A stretch of DNA of 64,000 bases from Zarea fungicola (lineage: Eukaryota; Ascomycota; Sordariomycetes; Hypocreales; Cordycipitaceae), in assembly GCA_900169235.1 (NCBI GenBank), contig FWCC01000044.1, positions 124,001 to 188,000 of the forward strand, given 5' to 3'. Position numbers and translations under genes: made by a program. Each line of letters begins with the position of its first letter. Position 1 is the stretch's first letter. The notes under the pieces were generated by a model. That model saw only the letters and a list, made by a program, of their open reading frames with translations. It did no database searches and was not told where the DNA came from. Shown piece after piece: positions 37,473-49,155 of this stretch.

Positions 37473-38040
37473 GTAGTTAGCCTGCATGAGCAACTGAGAG
37501 ATACATAGCAATGAGCACCAGAGTACCAGGCGGGCAAGCGGGCAAGTGTGCTCTTTCCTTTGCACGCCATACTACCCTTGCCGTACAGGCACCAGCCCCC
37601 TTCGTGCCCATCAATGACTATCAACAGCTGCACCACATTAGAGGCTACCTCTACTAACCTATTACCTTAATAATTTGATTGCTTATTAGTACTAGGTACT
37701 CCGTACTCTGTACAGCTTCCGCCTACCACTACCAGCTTTCCATCTCCACTCTACTTGCCACAATTTGCCTCCCTCCAGCACTGTGTACTATTTTGATGCG
37801 TAGGCACATCAGCAGGTAATCGGAAACAATCGTATGAATCTACGGCCATTATGTATTAGCAGATAAATCAGCAGTTAGGTCCTATACTTGGTTTATCGCT
37901 TCGTGCTTAATTCTCATCCTAAAAATGCTCCTTTATTTTACAAATCACTGTCCCAAATGCATAAGGTTCATAGACACAGGTATTCCCACTTTGAGCCGCT
38001 ACATATACATACAGAGCGGCCAAGCCAACGTCCTGCTATG
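37473..38040. other. Intergenic between the transposon relic and the RNA-binding protein gene
   Basis: 3' flank of the RBM26/27-like gene. No gene or named site seen. Confidence 0.45.
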
Positions 38041-40479
38041 CTACCATATTTCTTCGTCTGGCATTTCGTAATCCATATTCACCTCACGCCGTGGCTCGTC
38101 TTGTCTCATGGTAGCCACTTGTTTGCTTTCTGCGCCTCCGTCTCTTATGGAATCACCAGACTCGCCAATGCCATTGCCTTGGACAGCAGCCTTATCAGCC
38201 GTAGACAACCCAGCCGAGGGTGCCGTGCCGGTTGCCACTGGGGACAATGGTGTGTTGACCCATGACAGCTCCAGATTGCCTGAAATACCCGGTAGTTCTT
38301 TGCCCTGAAGGCTAAAGTAAAACTTTTCAGCCGTCTTACGGTCCTGGAAAGAAACGGTAGTCTTCTCGGCGCCACTGTCAACTGATTCGAACTCTCCATT
38401 GCTCTGTGACAAAGCGTAAATTGTTAGTCACATCATTTCAGCATGACTGCCAGTATTCCTATATACAGATACTTACAAGCAAGAAGTGGCGCAGGGCCTC
38501 ATCCTTTTCTGGCGCCGTGAAATCTGCACCGGTAATCGCCACCTTCTTTGGCCTGTTGTCGATCGAGTACTGAGCATAAGCTGCATGCCGAGTTCCATTT
38601 CCTCTGAAGGATCCTCGGCCACGAGGTACATAGCCGCCTCTTGAGTAGGCTCCCCGGCCGCGTGAACCTCTACCCCGATAGCTTCCTTGGAAGCTACCGT
38701 CGATGCTACCGTCGTCTTCCCCGTTTGGATTTTCTGGCTTGATTCCCAGGATCTTGGCCTCCTGCTCAAGGAGTGCCAGCCTGGCCCTCAGCATGCCTGT
38801 TGAGCCTGCAGGCGTGCCGTTCCCGTCAGCCGTACCGTTGTCACCGTCCTCATCGGCCCCAGATTTAGCAAGTAGCTTGGCTTGCAGCTTCTCTGTCTCA
38901 ACGCGATGCTTGGCCAAAAGCGCATGCTGTTGTTTCTCCAGCTCCTGGCGCTTTACTTCCAGCTCTGAGCGTTTGCTCTCCCTTTCTTGATGTAGCTTTT
39001 GTGCCTCTTCTTGTCGTCTTCGGAAATCTTCTGGATCAATTTCATCGGTCGGGTTGGCTTCCTCTCTGCGCTTGGACGCTTCCGCAAAACCATTCTCGCC
39101 AGCCTTGGAGTCTTTTCCGCCTTGGTTCTCCGTTTCGTCTTTGTACCAAAACACTTTCACAAAGCGGTTGTCAAATATTACTTTTGGTGACCGATACGCT
39201 GCATTCGCTGCCTCCCAACTATCGTACTTGACAACGGCCAAGTGCTTGTAAGGCTGCATTGACACTTCTTGAATGTTGCCAAATTGGGTAAAGAAGTTGC
39301 TAACCTGGGCCTCTGAAAAGCTCTCTTCTGGGATATTTTCAACAACAATCGTCGTTTTGGATCGGTCATTTACGGGACCGTCAGCCGAGAAAGCAGCTCT
39401 CGATCCTTTGGCGGTCTTTCCACCTCGGTTTTTCTTTCCGCCTCGGCCACTTCTACCGCCTCTGACGCCGCGAGGCGAATCATGAAAGAACGGGGGTCCG
39501 TTTGCATTCATCTGCGCTACATCTAAAGGCGAATCGCCCCTCATGTCATAATCTGGGGGAGCATTCGTTAACAGTTTATACTGGCAGTAGCGATTCGATT
39601 GATTCCTACCTGCTTGATCTGTGTACGCCGATTCTTGCCCATGATCGTATGCGCAGCTGCTTCCGCGCGAGCAAAAGCCTTTATTATCAAAATCTCTGCA
39701 TCTTGCACGCTTCCGGTGTCGTTGTCCTGATACATGTCCGCTGTAGTCTGGCATAGCAGGGAATGACATGCCCATGGCCTGCATCCTCATGAACGCCTCC
39801 ATGGGGTTGTTTGGGTCGAATTGTGCCCTCGGCTCGTAATAAGGCAGGTTTGGCATGCCTCCTCCTGGCGGCATATAATCATTGAAGCCACCAGTGTTAG
39901 TCCAACCTCCTCGTCGCGGTTGCTTGTATGCTCGCTCGCTTTGTTGATAATCGTCTTGAGCTTGGAAGCCGGCGCTATCCTCGAATCCACGCTTTCGGCT
40001 ACTTGATGGTGGCTTGGGAGGCAGCATTACAGCACTGTTGGTTTCGGTCGTTAAGGTCAGCTTTTGTGCTGGGGGGGCGCCGGGCACGTAAGATTTAAAG
40101 GTAATGGCCTGGAAGATGTCATCGAGGAAAGCTTTCGAGTCTGTCGAGTACGTCAGAGGAAATTCAATTGATTCGGCAGCGGCTCATCAGGGCCGACGCG
40201 CTCACGACTCACCTTCAGTCAAGAAATCAGGAATCTCCTCCTCGCACAGCTTGCGCACAGCGTCTTGGTCACCGTCATGCTTTAATAGGGCTATGACATA
40301 GTCTGCCAGAACATCGGAATCGGCATCGGATCTGTTAAAGAAGAAGGCGTAAGTAGCTGCTGCTGTGCAGCAAGCCATAGCACTAGACAAAGGGGCGGAA
40401 GGCGGTTTTCGTACGTATTCTCAATGCGCTTGACGATCCATGTCTTCAACTGCGCCGATTCCTCCTCGGTAAACTGCAT
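38041..40479 (-). CDS. RBM26/27-like RNA-binding protein (PWI-like, CCCH finger, RRM)
   Basis: Exons on the minus strand: 40479-40415, 40331-40213, 40140-38477 and 38403-38041, giving 736 residues. A likely further 57-nt in-frame intron at 39609-39553 (GTAGGA donor, CCCCCAG acceptor) would give 717. The N-terminus (QLKTWIVKRIENTSDADSDV, then YVIALLKHDGDQ) is the PWI-like helical domain of RBM26/27. A CCCH finger C-X8-C-X5-C-X3-H follows (RCRDFDNKGFC), then an RRM (TTIVVENIPEESFSEAQVSN), a coiled-coil stretch rich in Glu/Lys/Gln, an RGG-rich patch and a C-terminal RRM-like region split by the last intron. Animal RBM26/27 and fission yeast Rmn1 work with the nuclear exosome adaptor (PAXT/MTREC) in RNA decay; that role is inferred. 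Confidence 0.88.
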
Positions 40480-41840
40480 GGCGAGCACGAGCACCGCATA
40501 GACCGGCGCGCAAACGTGTTTGTATCAACGTTGAGAATCAACGAGGAAACAGAAATTTTGAAGGATTGTGCCCAGAAAACGGTGTGGCGATGGGGAAGGA
40601 TTAGCGCGGCAATGTTGCACGAGTGTGAGCTGCAGGTTTTCGCCGACAGTCGTTGACATGGAACCGCACGCAATGGCGGTTTTGCCGAACAATTAAATCT
40701 GGAGACGCGACGAGTTCGGGCGTGAAATTTACAGCGTATCCATTTATTAGCCGTTCTGAGCGCTAGCTGGCTCTGCCACCTGTGAGTCTCTCCACAAGGC
40801 TTTAAGTATCTTTACGAGCTCCGATCGCTACCCGGCACAAAGGAAACCAGTGTAACGAAGTTACAGTTATAAGCTATAGTTGTCTGTCTAATTGATGCTC
40901 GNNTGCTAGTTGGCGTAGCAGTTATAGACGGTTGTTACAACCAGGTCATTATTGTGCGTTGCTGTGCCGCAAACAAGGGATGACGATTGCAGGTTGAATT
41001 CAAATTCGCCTTTACAGGGACGACAGCATAACTGGACAAACACCCAAAGCAATGCGAGCTGTGGGATATTCAGAACGCTGACAGGGATGATTGCTAAGCC
41101 AGGCTCTGCACAAGCTACAACAAATCCGAGGGACTCCCCGCAAGAGACAATCATAAAACAGCCAGCGAAAATCCGCCCGAAGAGCGTTCGATAAAAGGAA
41201 ATTGACCACCAACTAGTTTCATATGTAACCAGCTGCAAAAATGGCCGCCAAAAGCATTGTTTAAAGGCTGACTGCTAAAGGAGACTTAACAGCACAGAGA
41301 TTCTCACGGCACAAGACTTGAAGAAACGTCTACTTAAACATCATAAATTAAATTGGGCATATATCTCACTCCTGCGGTACATAGTTTCACAATGCAAAAC
41401 CTCCGTAAATACAAGGTCAGAAAAAGAATCAACCAAAGTGGCTCGGGGCGCCAGTAATTCACGACAGTTTCTCCGAATGAACATACACTGTACCACGGGG
41501 CTGAATGAGATAGAAGGTACATTCTATATTGTGTATAATGTGCGGTGGATAAAGTATCTGATATCAGTAATGCTTGCACAGTGCGGAGCCAGGCAATCCG
41601 TGTAACCGTTATGCTGAGTGGGGAGCTGAATGAAGTCGTCAATCATCAGGAGCCAAAATTGGCATTTGTCGACATTGTGTTTCCAATCGTCTCTTTTCCA
41701 TTTAAACCATCTCCCAAAACACGGAATACACATATGAAGCCAGTCCTTTAAGTGCTCCAATTACGCTTCTTCCAGCATCTTAGTGTTGTAACCTGGCTTC
41801 GTGACTACCCGTCTCAGGGACGCAAGCCTGGTGATTCACA
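40480..41840. other. Intergenic, about 1.4 kb, with two unresolved bases
   Basis: Between the divergent RBM26/27-like gene and the bZIP gene, so it holds both promoters. Bases 40902-40903 are N. No coding potential recognised; short open frames on both strands have no domain. Confidence 0.5.
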
Positions 41841-42952
41841 ATGAACGACGCAACCCCGGATGGTCAGCCGCGGACGCGGCAAAGGGCATATAAATCACCA
41901 CCGCCATTAGATGTACCAGATATTGAAGATGATGCAGCAGAGCGCAAACGTGTACTGAATGTGCTAGCACAAAGAAGATACCGTACCCTCAACACCTTGT
42001 TGTCGCATATCAGTCGAACGTCAGCTAACGCGAATTGACAGGTGAGAAGAAGAGAAAGCGGCGAATGAAGCAGCAAACACTGGAGAATTGCAACGACACC
42101 GAAAAACCTACGACAGAAATACAAACCCCAGAGGAAGAGCCGATGGTCTGCATCGATAGCTTATCTCAATCAGCTACCATTGGCAGCCTCACTACGATGG
42201 ATAGTGGCTGGCCTGCTTGCAGTGATGGGTCAATACCGTCGCTGCTCGTCGGTGCAAATTTTGGCTTGGACTTCGCACACGCCAATAGACCATTGGGTAC
42301 TTATCCATTGAGCTTGAATCCATCTGGAGAGATGTCTGCTTTAGGCTTGTTCTCGCCACCATCGCCAAATAACAGCTCGCCACAGTCATTCGGCACGAGT
42401 CCAGTCGGCTCCGAAGGCAGCTTTGCTGACAGCTACTTGCTAGATGTACATGAGTTGACACTCCTGAAGGGGCTTACGCGCATCGCGGAGCGTCTTGGCT
42501 GTACTGAGGACGTCTGGAGTTTGACGGCACAGTCCCCGTTCACCAGGGGCGGCGGCACGCCGTCTGACCGACTGCCCCTGACGTGGCAACCAACAAGCAC
42601 CCAGATTCTGCTCCCTCACCACCCATTTCTAGACTTTTTGCCGTGGCCAAGTGTACGTGATAAGGCCATTGGTATCTTTTCACTCCCAGAGCAATCAAGG
42701 CCACCGAGTGCTGCCGGACCCATGGGTCTGGCGAACTTGGCGTATGACGTTGAAGATAACTCTGAAGGTGTGCGAATATATGGAGATGACCCGTACGATC
42801 CTTCATGCTGGGAGGTGGGACAGGTATTTTTCCAACGGTGGTGGTTTCTGTTTGACAGAGACATCATAGCTACGAGTAACCGCTGGAGAAGACTGCGAGG
42901 GGCGCCGCCACTGGCACTTACAGCTGCTGAAGAGGAGACAGGCTCGTCATGA
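41841..42952 (+). CDS. bZIP-type regulator with DUF3425 domain
   Basis: Two exons, 41841-41982 and 42042-42952, give 350 residues. The splice rebuilds a bZIP basic region at about residues 35-60: AERKRVLNVLAQRRYREKKR, with the N-X7-R-like spacing of fungal bZIPs. The usual leucine heptads are not evident after it (MKQQTLENCNDTEKPT). The C-terminal part (about 230-345) matches the fungal DUF3425 domain, with LPWPSVRDKAIGIF and the aromatic SCWEVGQVFFQRWWFLFDRD. Proteins of this layout are common fungal regulators of stress and secondary metabolism, but no target is visible here. The intron falls inside the basic region, a common position in this family. Confidence 0.85.
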
Positions 42953-43510
42953 AGTTGTCAGAGACCTAAAGAAACAGTGCACCAGTGCGGAGTAATGGAA
43001 TTGGCTCAATGCACCACCCCCTTTTGCTACACCTGTGCAGGAAATCGGCTCCCGTTTTACGGAGTAACTACTTGGCTTCTGATGGACCAGCCGACAAGCC
43101 GGACGGCCGCAATTGTTTAGCACGTGATGAGAGTCAGTCTCGTAAATTATATAAGCAGCTTATAGTTAATATAAAAGCCGTGTCTATAATTAAGAGCAAT
43201 TTTATATAAGGAGTTAATTAATTTAAAGGAATTTATTAGTACTTTACCTTATTCTAAGAATAGCTATAAATAGAGAATTTTTCCTTCCTTTTATACCCCT
43301 TATCTCCTCTAAGCTTTAGCTCTAGAGCTTTCCTTATAATTTTCTTTAACCCTTATACCTACCTATGCCTAGTATTCCTAAAAGAGGCTTAGTTCTCCTT
43401 ATCGTGCGTTTCCATTCACCGCTTTCAGCTTTCTGCCGCTGGCACCTAGAAGACCTAGTTATCACAACAGTTAGAAAGCCTTAACTTAGCGGCATATAAA
43501 ACCTGCTAAG
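42953..43510. other. AT-rich decayed sequence left of an LTR
   Basis: From about 43140 the sequence turns AT-rich (TATATAA-type words) with no open frames, probably old RIP-altered transposon DNA. No named element could be recognised. Confidence 0.4.
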
Positions 43511-43764
43511 TGTTAGACCTCGATCGGGTCCTCACGTTATGACTTAACGGAAGTCAAGTCTAACGTGGCTATTACTAGAATTAGCAATACACTACTCTTA
43601 ACAATTAGATAGCTAGTAGGGTTTATAATTACTACCTTCCTTACTATTAATTTATATAGTAAGAAGTAGTAAAGTAATAATTATTAATTTATTCTAGCTA
43701 GTGACTTAAGGCCAGTTATTTATAGCCTTAAGGCCGCTATAAGCGGCGGCCCCCACATGTAACA
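43511..43764 (+). mobile_element. RIP-altered solo LTR, same family as 52273-52525
   Basis: Starts TGTTAGACCT and ends ACATGTAACA, and aligns along its whole 254 bp with the LTR at 52273-52525 (TGTCAGACCT to CATGTGACA). The differences seen are mostly C-to-T and G-to-A changes, as RIP makes. No matching 5-bp target duplication is left here. Confidence 0.75.
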
Positions 43765-43891
43765 GCACTAGCCTGTGACAATCACGTGTCTATCCTAGGT
43801 AGGTACGTCTAATAACTAATACAATCTAGGCTAAAGTCTTAATCCATAATAACTTATAGTAGCTATAGCCTATTAGTCTTGCCCCCCTAAG

Positions 43892-44010
43892 ATTAAAAGA
43901 ATTAAAAGAATTAAAAGAATTAAAAGAATTAAAAGAATTAAAAGAATTAAAAGAATTAAAAGAATAAAAAAAAGAATAAAAAAAAGAATAAAAAAAACTA
44001 AAAGAATATT
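43892..44010. repeat. Short tandem repeat, 9-bp unit ATTAAAAGA
   Basis: About eight head-to-tail copies of ATTAAAAGA from 43892, passing into an irregular AAAAAAAGAAT repeat up to about 44005. It marks the edge of the decayed AT-rich block. Confidence 0.9.
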
Positions 44011-45789
44011 AAAAATAAGCTATAAAAGCAACCACTAGAGCGCATGCGTGCTTATTAGGGTGGATTTTTGCATCCGTATCTGTCGCTTTAATATAAGCTC
44101 GGTCACGAGAGAGCTGCGACGGTTGCCCCGATGCGGCGAATGAGAAGGCGATTGACATTTGAGACGAAGAGACCCTGGTTTGCAGTTGAAATGCTATTGT
44201 AATTCAGCTGTTGTTGGAGTTCACCACTATTGGTGACCCCCTCATGTACCGACTCAATTCTTTACATGTTGCCAATCGGTCGGCAATTGTAGCGACTCTG
44301 GTAGATGTGGCTGCTGGCTACAGGTAAGAAATCCTACCGTGGCTGGAATGCCCAATGAAGAGACCTGGCCGATTGCGCAATAGGTCGATGCTGACCAGTT
44401 CCATTCACTGGTTCGGCGGCGCTGGGGAAGCACAGAGAGTTTGGGCTCCAATGGACCTGGCACGGAAAATGCATCAGGCTGAGGGTTGAAGAATAAAACT
44501 ACCGTAGCTTACAGGAAGGTCTTTATCTATAACTACCCTTGTAATAGGGTTGGAGAAGGCAATCAAGTACTATTAATGTATGAGCAACTAATTTGCTGTC
44601 TGCTGTGTCAACGGGCCAGCAACAACGTTCTGTACTAGGGAGAGAGCCAGATACAGGGGCATTGTTACCTGTTAGCGGGGCAAGTCCACGAGCAGAGTAC
44701 AAGAATTGTCCAAAGTTACCTGGAGCCATCACTGTAATGCCAGTACCCAGTACCTAAGTAGGTTAGTACTTTATAAGGTGTCCTACGCAGCCGACGTGGA
44801 GAGGTCGTGGCCAGTACCTACCTATGTTACTAGTACACGTTCTCTCTGACCAAGGGGTGGGGCAGCTGGGGAAACTTCTGGCCGAATTCCTAGGGGGTTC
44901 ACAGTTTGTACACAGTAGGCACACCCGAAATGAGGGTACGGAACTTACCTCAATACATAGGAATCAATCACCTTGATTCATTCATGTCTATCGCTTAATC
45001 GGTCATGGAGCTGTCCCTTGCAGGACGGAATAGCAGTGCCTGATCTGGCACTGAAACTCCGTGACGTGGGCTCCAGTAAATAGCTTTGGTAACTAGGATG
45101 AATTCGAGAGGTACCATAAGGTACCTCAGAAACGCTAGTGGAAATGGTACCGACCAGCGGCGCGTTGGTGGGGCCACCTTTTAGTTTTTACGTCTTGTTT
45201 GCGCCAGCAAAAAGGGTAGAATCTCATGGCTAGCCTGGATGGGATGGAGGGGCAGGCGGTGCCAGCAAGAGCCTCAGAAGGCAAGATGACCCGCCCAGGT
45301 ACCATCCCCATATCTTGTGTCCGACTTCTCGCCGACCGCTCGAATTCTTCTTTTCATTCTTCTCTCCATACCAATCTTCCTATTGCTTCACCTACCCAGT
45401 ATTCCCACCGGGCAGGTAGCATATTCTCGCGTTACACTTATCCCAAGGCCCCTTGACTGGGTTCCTATACACCTTACTGTTTGCGGCACACCACGTATTC
45501 GTGCGACCAACTTGTGAGTCAATTTAGTTGATTACTCCCAAGACAGCCCAGCCACTGTCATGCCTCGCTCAATCGCTCTTCCCTTTCTCATGCCGCTCTA
45601 CCGTCACCTTCGTGAATTCTAACGCTGCCAGGAATAGACCGTCTCCTAAGCTATTAACAGGCCAGAGATACACTGCTGCTCTCGGCACCCCGCTTCCTTC
45701 AGCTGCTCGAATCTGCCATCCACCGCCTTTTGCCTGCATAGCCTCCACGGCGACCACCATTGCATCTTCCATATATAAATCCATTCATC
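44011..45789. other. Intergenic and promoter region of MTHFR, 1.8 kb
   Basis: Normal base composition returns after the tandem repeat. Several short open frames exist, none with a recognisable domain. The last 400 bp are C-rich with CT tracts, as expected for the 5' leader of the MTHFR gene. Confidence 0.45.
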
Positions 45790-47695
45790 ATGCATATTAA
45801 GGACTTGTTGGCCGATACCAAGGCCTCGGGGAAGCCCTCATTCTCCTTCGAATACTTCCCACCCAAGACATCACAGGGTGTCCAAAACCTCTACGACCGC
45901 ATGGACCGCATGTATAACTTTGGTCCCCAATTCATAGACATTACCTGGGGTGCCGGGGGCCGCATTGCCGAACTTACTTGCGAAATGGTGCTGCAAGCCC
46001 AGGCCGTATACGGTCTCGAGACTTGCATGCATCTAACCTGCACCGACATGGGTTTAGAAAAGGTCAACGATGCTCTCCACAAGGCATACAAGGCTGGCTG
46101 CACAAACATCCTCGCTCTTCGTGGTGATCCCCCACGCGCCCAGGAAAAGTGGACTGCCACTGAAGACGGTTTTCAGTATGCCTGCGATCTCGTCAGACAT
46201 ATCCGTGCCACCTATGGCGACCATTTTGACATTGGTGTTGCTGGCTACCCCGAGGGCTGCGACGACAATGATAATGAAGATGAGCTGATTGAGCACCTCA
46301 AGTACAAGGTTGATCTCGGTGGTACTTTCATCGTCACTCAAATGTTCTACGACGTCGACAACTTCATCCGCTGGGTTGGCAAGGTTCGCGCTGCAGGTAT
46401 CACTGTGCCCATCCTTCCTGGCATCATGCCCATTGCCACGTATGCAAGCTTCATCCGCCGATGCAAGCATACGGGTTGTAACATTCCGCAGAAGTGGCTG
46501 GACCTTTTGGACCCCGTCAAGAACGATGATGTGGCTGTCCGTGAGATTGGCAAGACGCTCGTTGTTGAGATGTGCCGCAAGCTCATGGCTGCTGGTATCC
46601 ACCACATGCACTTCTATACCATGAACCTGGCCCAAGCCACGCGCATGGTCCTTGAAGAGCTCGAATGGACACCTTCAGCTGAGAGACCTTTGCAGCAAGC
46701 TCTTCCCTGGAAGCCTTCAAAGGGATTTGGCCGCCGGGATGAGGATGTCCGACCCATCTTTTGGCGTAACCGCAAGAAGTCTTATGTTCTCCGAACCCAA
46801 GACTGGGATGAGTTCCCCAACGGTCGCTGGGGTGACTCTCGCTCTCCTGCATTCGGTGAGCTCGATGCCTACGGCATTGGTCTCACTGGAACCAACGAGG
46901 CGAACCGTCAGAAATGGGGCGAACCCAAATCATTCCGTGATATTGCCAACACATTTGTCCGCTACCTGAACCAGGAGCTTGACTCTCTGCCCTGGAGCGA
47001 GGCCCCCCTCACAGGCGAGGCTGATCCCATAAAGGCCCATCTCATCGAGCTCAACCAGCGCGGTTTCTTGACCATTAACTCCCAACCGGCGGTTGACGGC
47101 GTCAAGTCGTCTCACCCCGTCCACGGTTGGGGACCTGCGAATGGTTACGTCTACCAGAAGGGATATGTCGAGCTCCTAGTCTCCCCCCAGATTGTCGATC
47201 AAGTTATTCGTCAAGTCGAGGCCAACCCTACTCTTACATACTACGCTGTAACCAAGGATGGCGATCTCAAGACTAATGCCCCCAGTGATGGCCCCAATGC
47301 TGTTACCTGGGGTGTATTCCCTGGCAAAGAAATTGTTCAGCCCACAATCGTCGAGAGCATCAGTTTCCTAGCCTGGCGTGACGAAGCTTTCCGTCTTGGT
47401 ATCGACTGGGCCCACTGTTTCGATGCAAAGTCTCCTAGTCGTGTCCTGATCGAGACTGTCATGAATGACTGGTATCTGCTCAACATCGGTAAGTAAATCA
47501 CCACCGAGCCGGTTTTTACCATGGTTAACTTTATCTCTAGTGAACAATGACTTCCACGACAACTTCACCATCTTTGAACTATTCAAAGATCTCCAAGTTG
47601 ATGGACTCGACACTCCTGTCACTGTCGATAACGAAGCCGCACCAGACGCCGCAGCACTTGACCCTGCCGCGGCAGTCGCCGAGGTTGCAGCATAA
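45790..47695 (+). CDS. MET13: Methylenetetrahydrofolate reductase
   Basis: Two exons, 45790-47488 and 47541-47695, give 617 residues. The N-terminal catalytic barrel shows the family motifs SFEYFPPKT, FIDITWGAGG, LTCTD, NILALRGDPP, IGVAGYPE, TQMFYD and PGIMPI; the C-terminal half carries RPIFWRNRKKSYVLRTQDW, AHLIELNQRGFLTINSQP, VHGWGPANGYVYQKGYVE and NAVTWGVFPGKEIVQPTIVE. It reduces 5,10-methylenetetrahydrofolate to the 5-methyl form used to make methionine. The sequence is closer to yeast Met13 than to Met12 as far as can be judged by eye. After the conserved core the last exon adds a variable Ala/Asp-rich tail. The GTAAGT donor and TCTCTAG acceptor fit well, and the splice keeps the conserved LLNIVNND segment. 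Confidence 0.96.
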
Positions 47696-49155
47696 TTATC
47701 AACAGCCGGATGAGTTCAAGGAGGTCATTTCTTGCAATAGAACATCGCCTTCTGCATCAGTTTCTATTTGATTTTTTTCTCTTTATTCTGGGCCCCCTAC
47801 TTGGTTTGTTGGCTTTCATACAGACCAGGTGACTCCCCCTCTACTTGTTTCAAAAATAGGAGTCGGTGTCTTTTTCAACAAAAAGTTACACTGGATAATG
47901 CATGCATGCATTTTATGACGAAAAGTCAGGCGCGCGACGGCGGGTGGACCTTGATCTACCTACATTGATCAGGGAAGTTTTGGTTTCTGCAGTAGCTCGA
48001 CACGGAATGTCCAACACCCGTGATTGAGTCTGCTTGTTTGGTTTAGCACTTTGTTTATTTTTCCTTTGTTTTTGGGCATGCATACGGATACATATCTCAA
48101 CGATACCCCCTTGCCCGCCGTCGCCGCCGCTTATACATGATTGGAGTTGGTTCATATGGATACGTCCTTGATGGAGCTTGTTCGCGAAGCAGCTCTGTGG
48201 GGGACGTGAAAGAAGGACAAGCGAAGATACATTTTTATTTAAAAGAAAACTTGAGGTTGCCACATGCAAATGCAAGTGGGCGAGGTCTAAAAAAGGATTT
48301 ATAGCACTATCTCCAGGTAGTTGAATAACATCACATGGCACCACCACGTCGGTGCCGCTTGCCTCGTACTTTCAGCCAGTCTTACCAGGCTTCATATGCC
48401 TTGACTCGTATGTGCCTGCTGAGTTTGCATGGTCATAGTGTGTTTCTGCGAGAGCCTCATCTGCGAAGCTCCATTTATTATTCCTTGATCCAATCACCTT
48501 TGCGTCTCATCTTGCCCCATGACCTGAAAAGCCTACTTGCCTTGACAATGCCCTTATGCAATACCTTTATTTATCTCATGTAGTTCTGTCCTGGCCAGTC
48601 ACTTGGTGCCAACGCTGCTCAACCGACAAATGTACGCCATGAGTGTCTAGTCTTACTTAGTCTCGCTTCCCGAATGAGTCTTTAAAAGTTTTTTTTTGGA
48701 GAGTAAAACAACAAGTATCAATAAAATTTACCAGAATTCAAAGTTTCATGGGCAGTTTGGAGCTTTCCTTGGCAGAAAGTTTTGGGCTGCAGTGTTTGGC
48801 TCCTGCGCAACACAGAGCAGACCCAGAGACCTACAATGCCATGGCCATAGCTATCTTTAGATTAATTGATTATCGGGCTGGGTGAGTACGGCAACTTGAG
48901 AAGAAAAAAACAAACCCTCTTGACAAAATGGCTCCGTAATTGATGCCATCTGCATGCAAATGGTCTCGTGGCCGCAGTTTGTGCTACAGTGTTTGCCTAT
49001 GTTCCGCCAGAATTGACACCGTGCCGTATTACGTCAAAAAGCTCTCATTCTTGAGTAGAAAGTCAGCGTAAATTTATCATATTTAATGATTCAATTGATT
49101 AAAAAGATTTCTTCTCAACTTACTTCAAAGCTTTAGAGTATAAATATCAAACAAT
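47696..49155. other. Intergenic, about 1.5 kb
   Basis: 3' flank of MTHFR, then AT-rich sequence from about 48690. No gene, RNA or element recognised. Confidence 0.5.

Noticed and set aside
43771..43780. GCCTGTGACA just after the LTR at 43511 as the true LTR end
   Set aside because: Alignment with the copy at 52273-52525 places the end at ACATGTAACA (43764). The later TGTGACA adds sequence not found in the family and gives no target duplication.
46054..46635. 193-codon minus-strand open frame inside MTHFR
   Set aside because: Shadow of the conserved MTHFR exon on the other strand.
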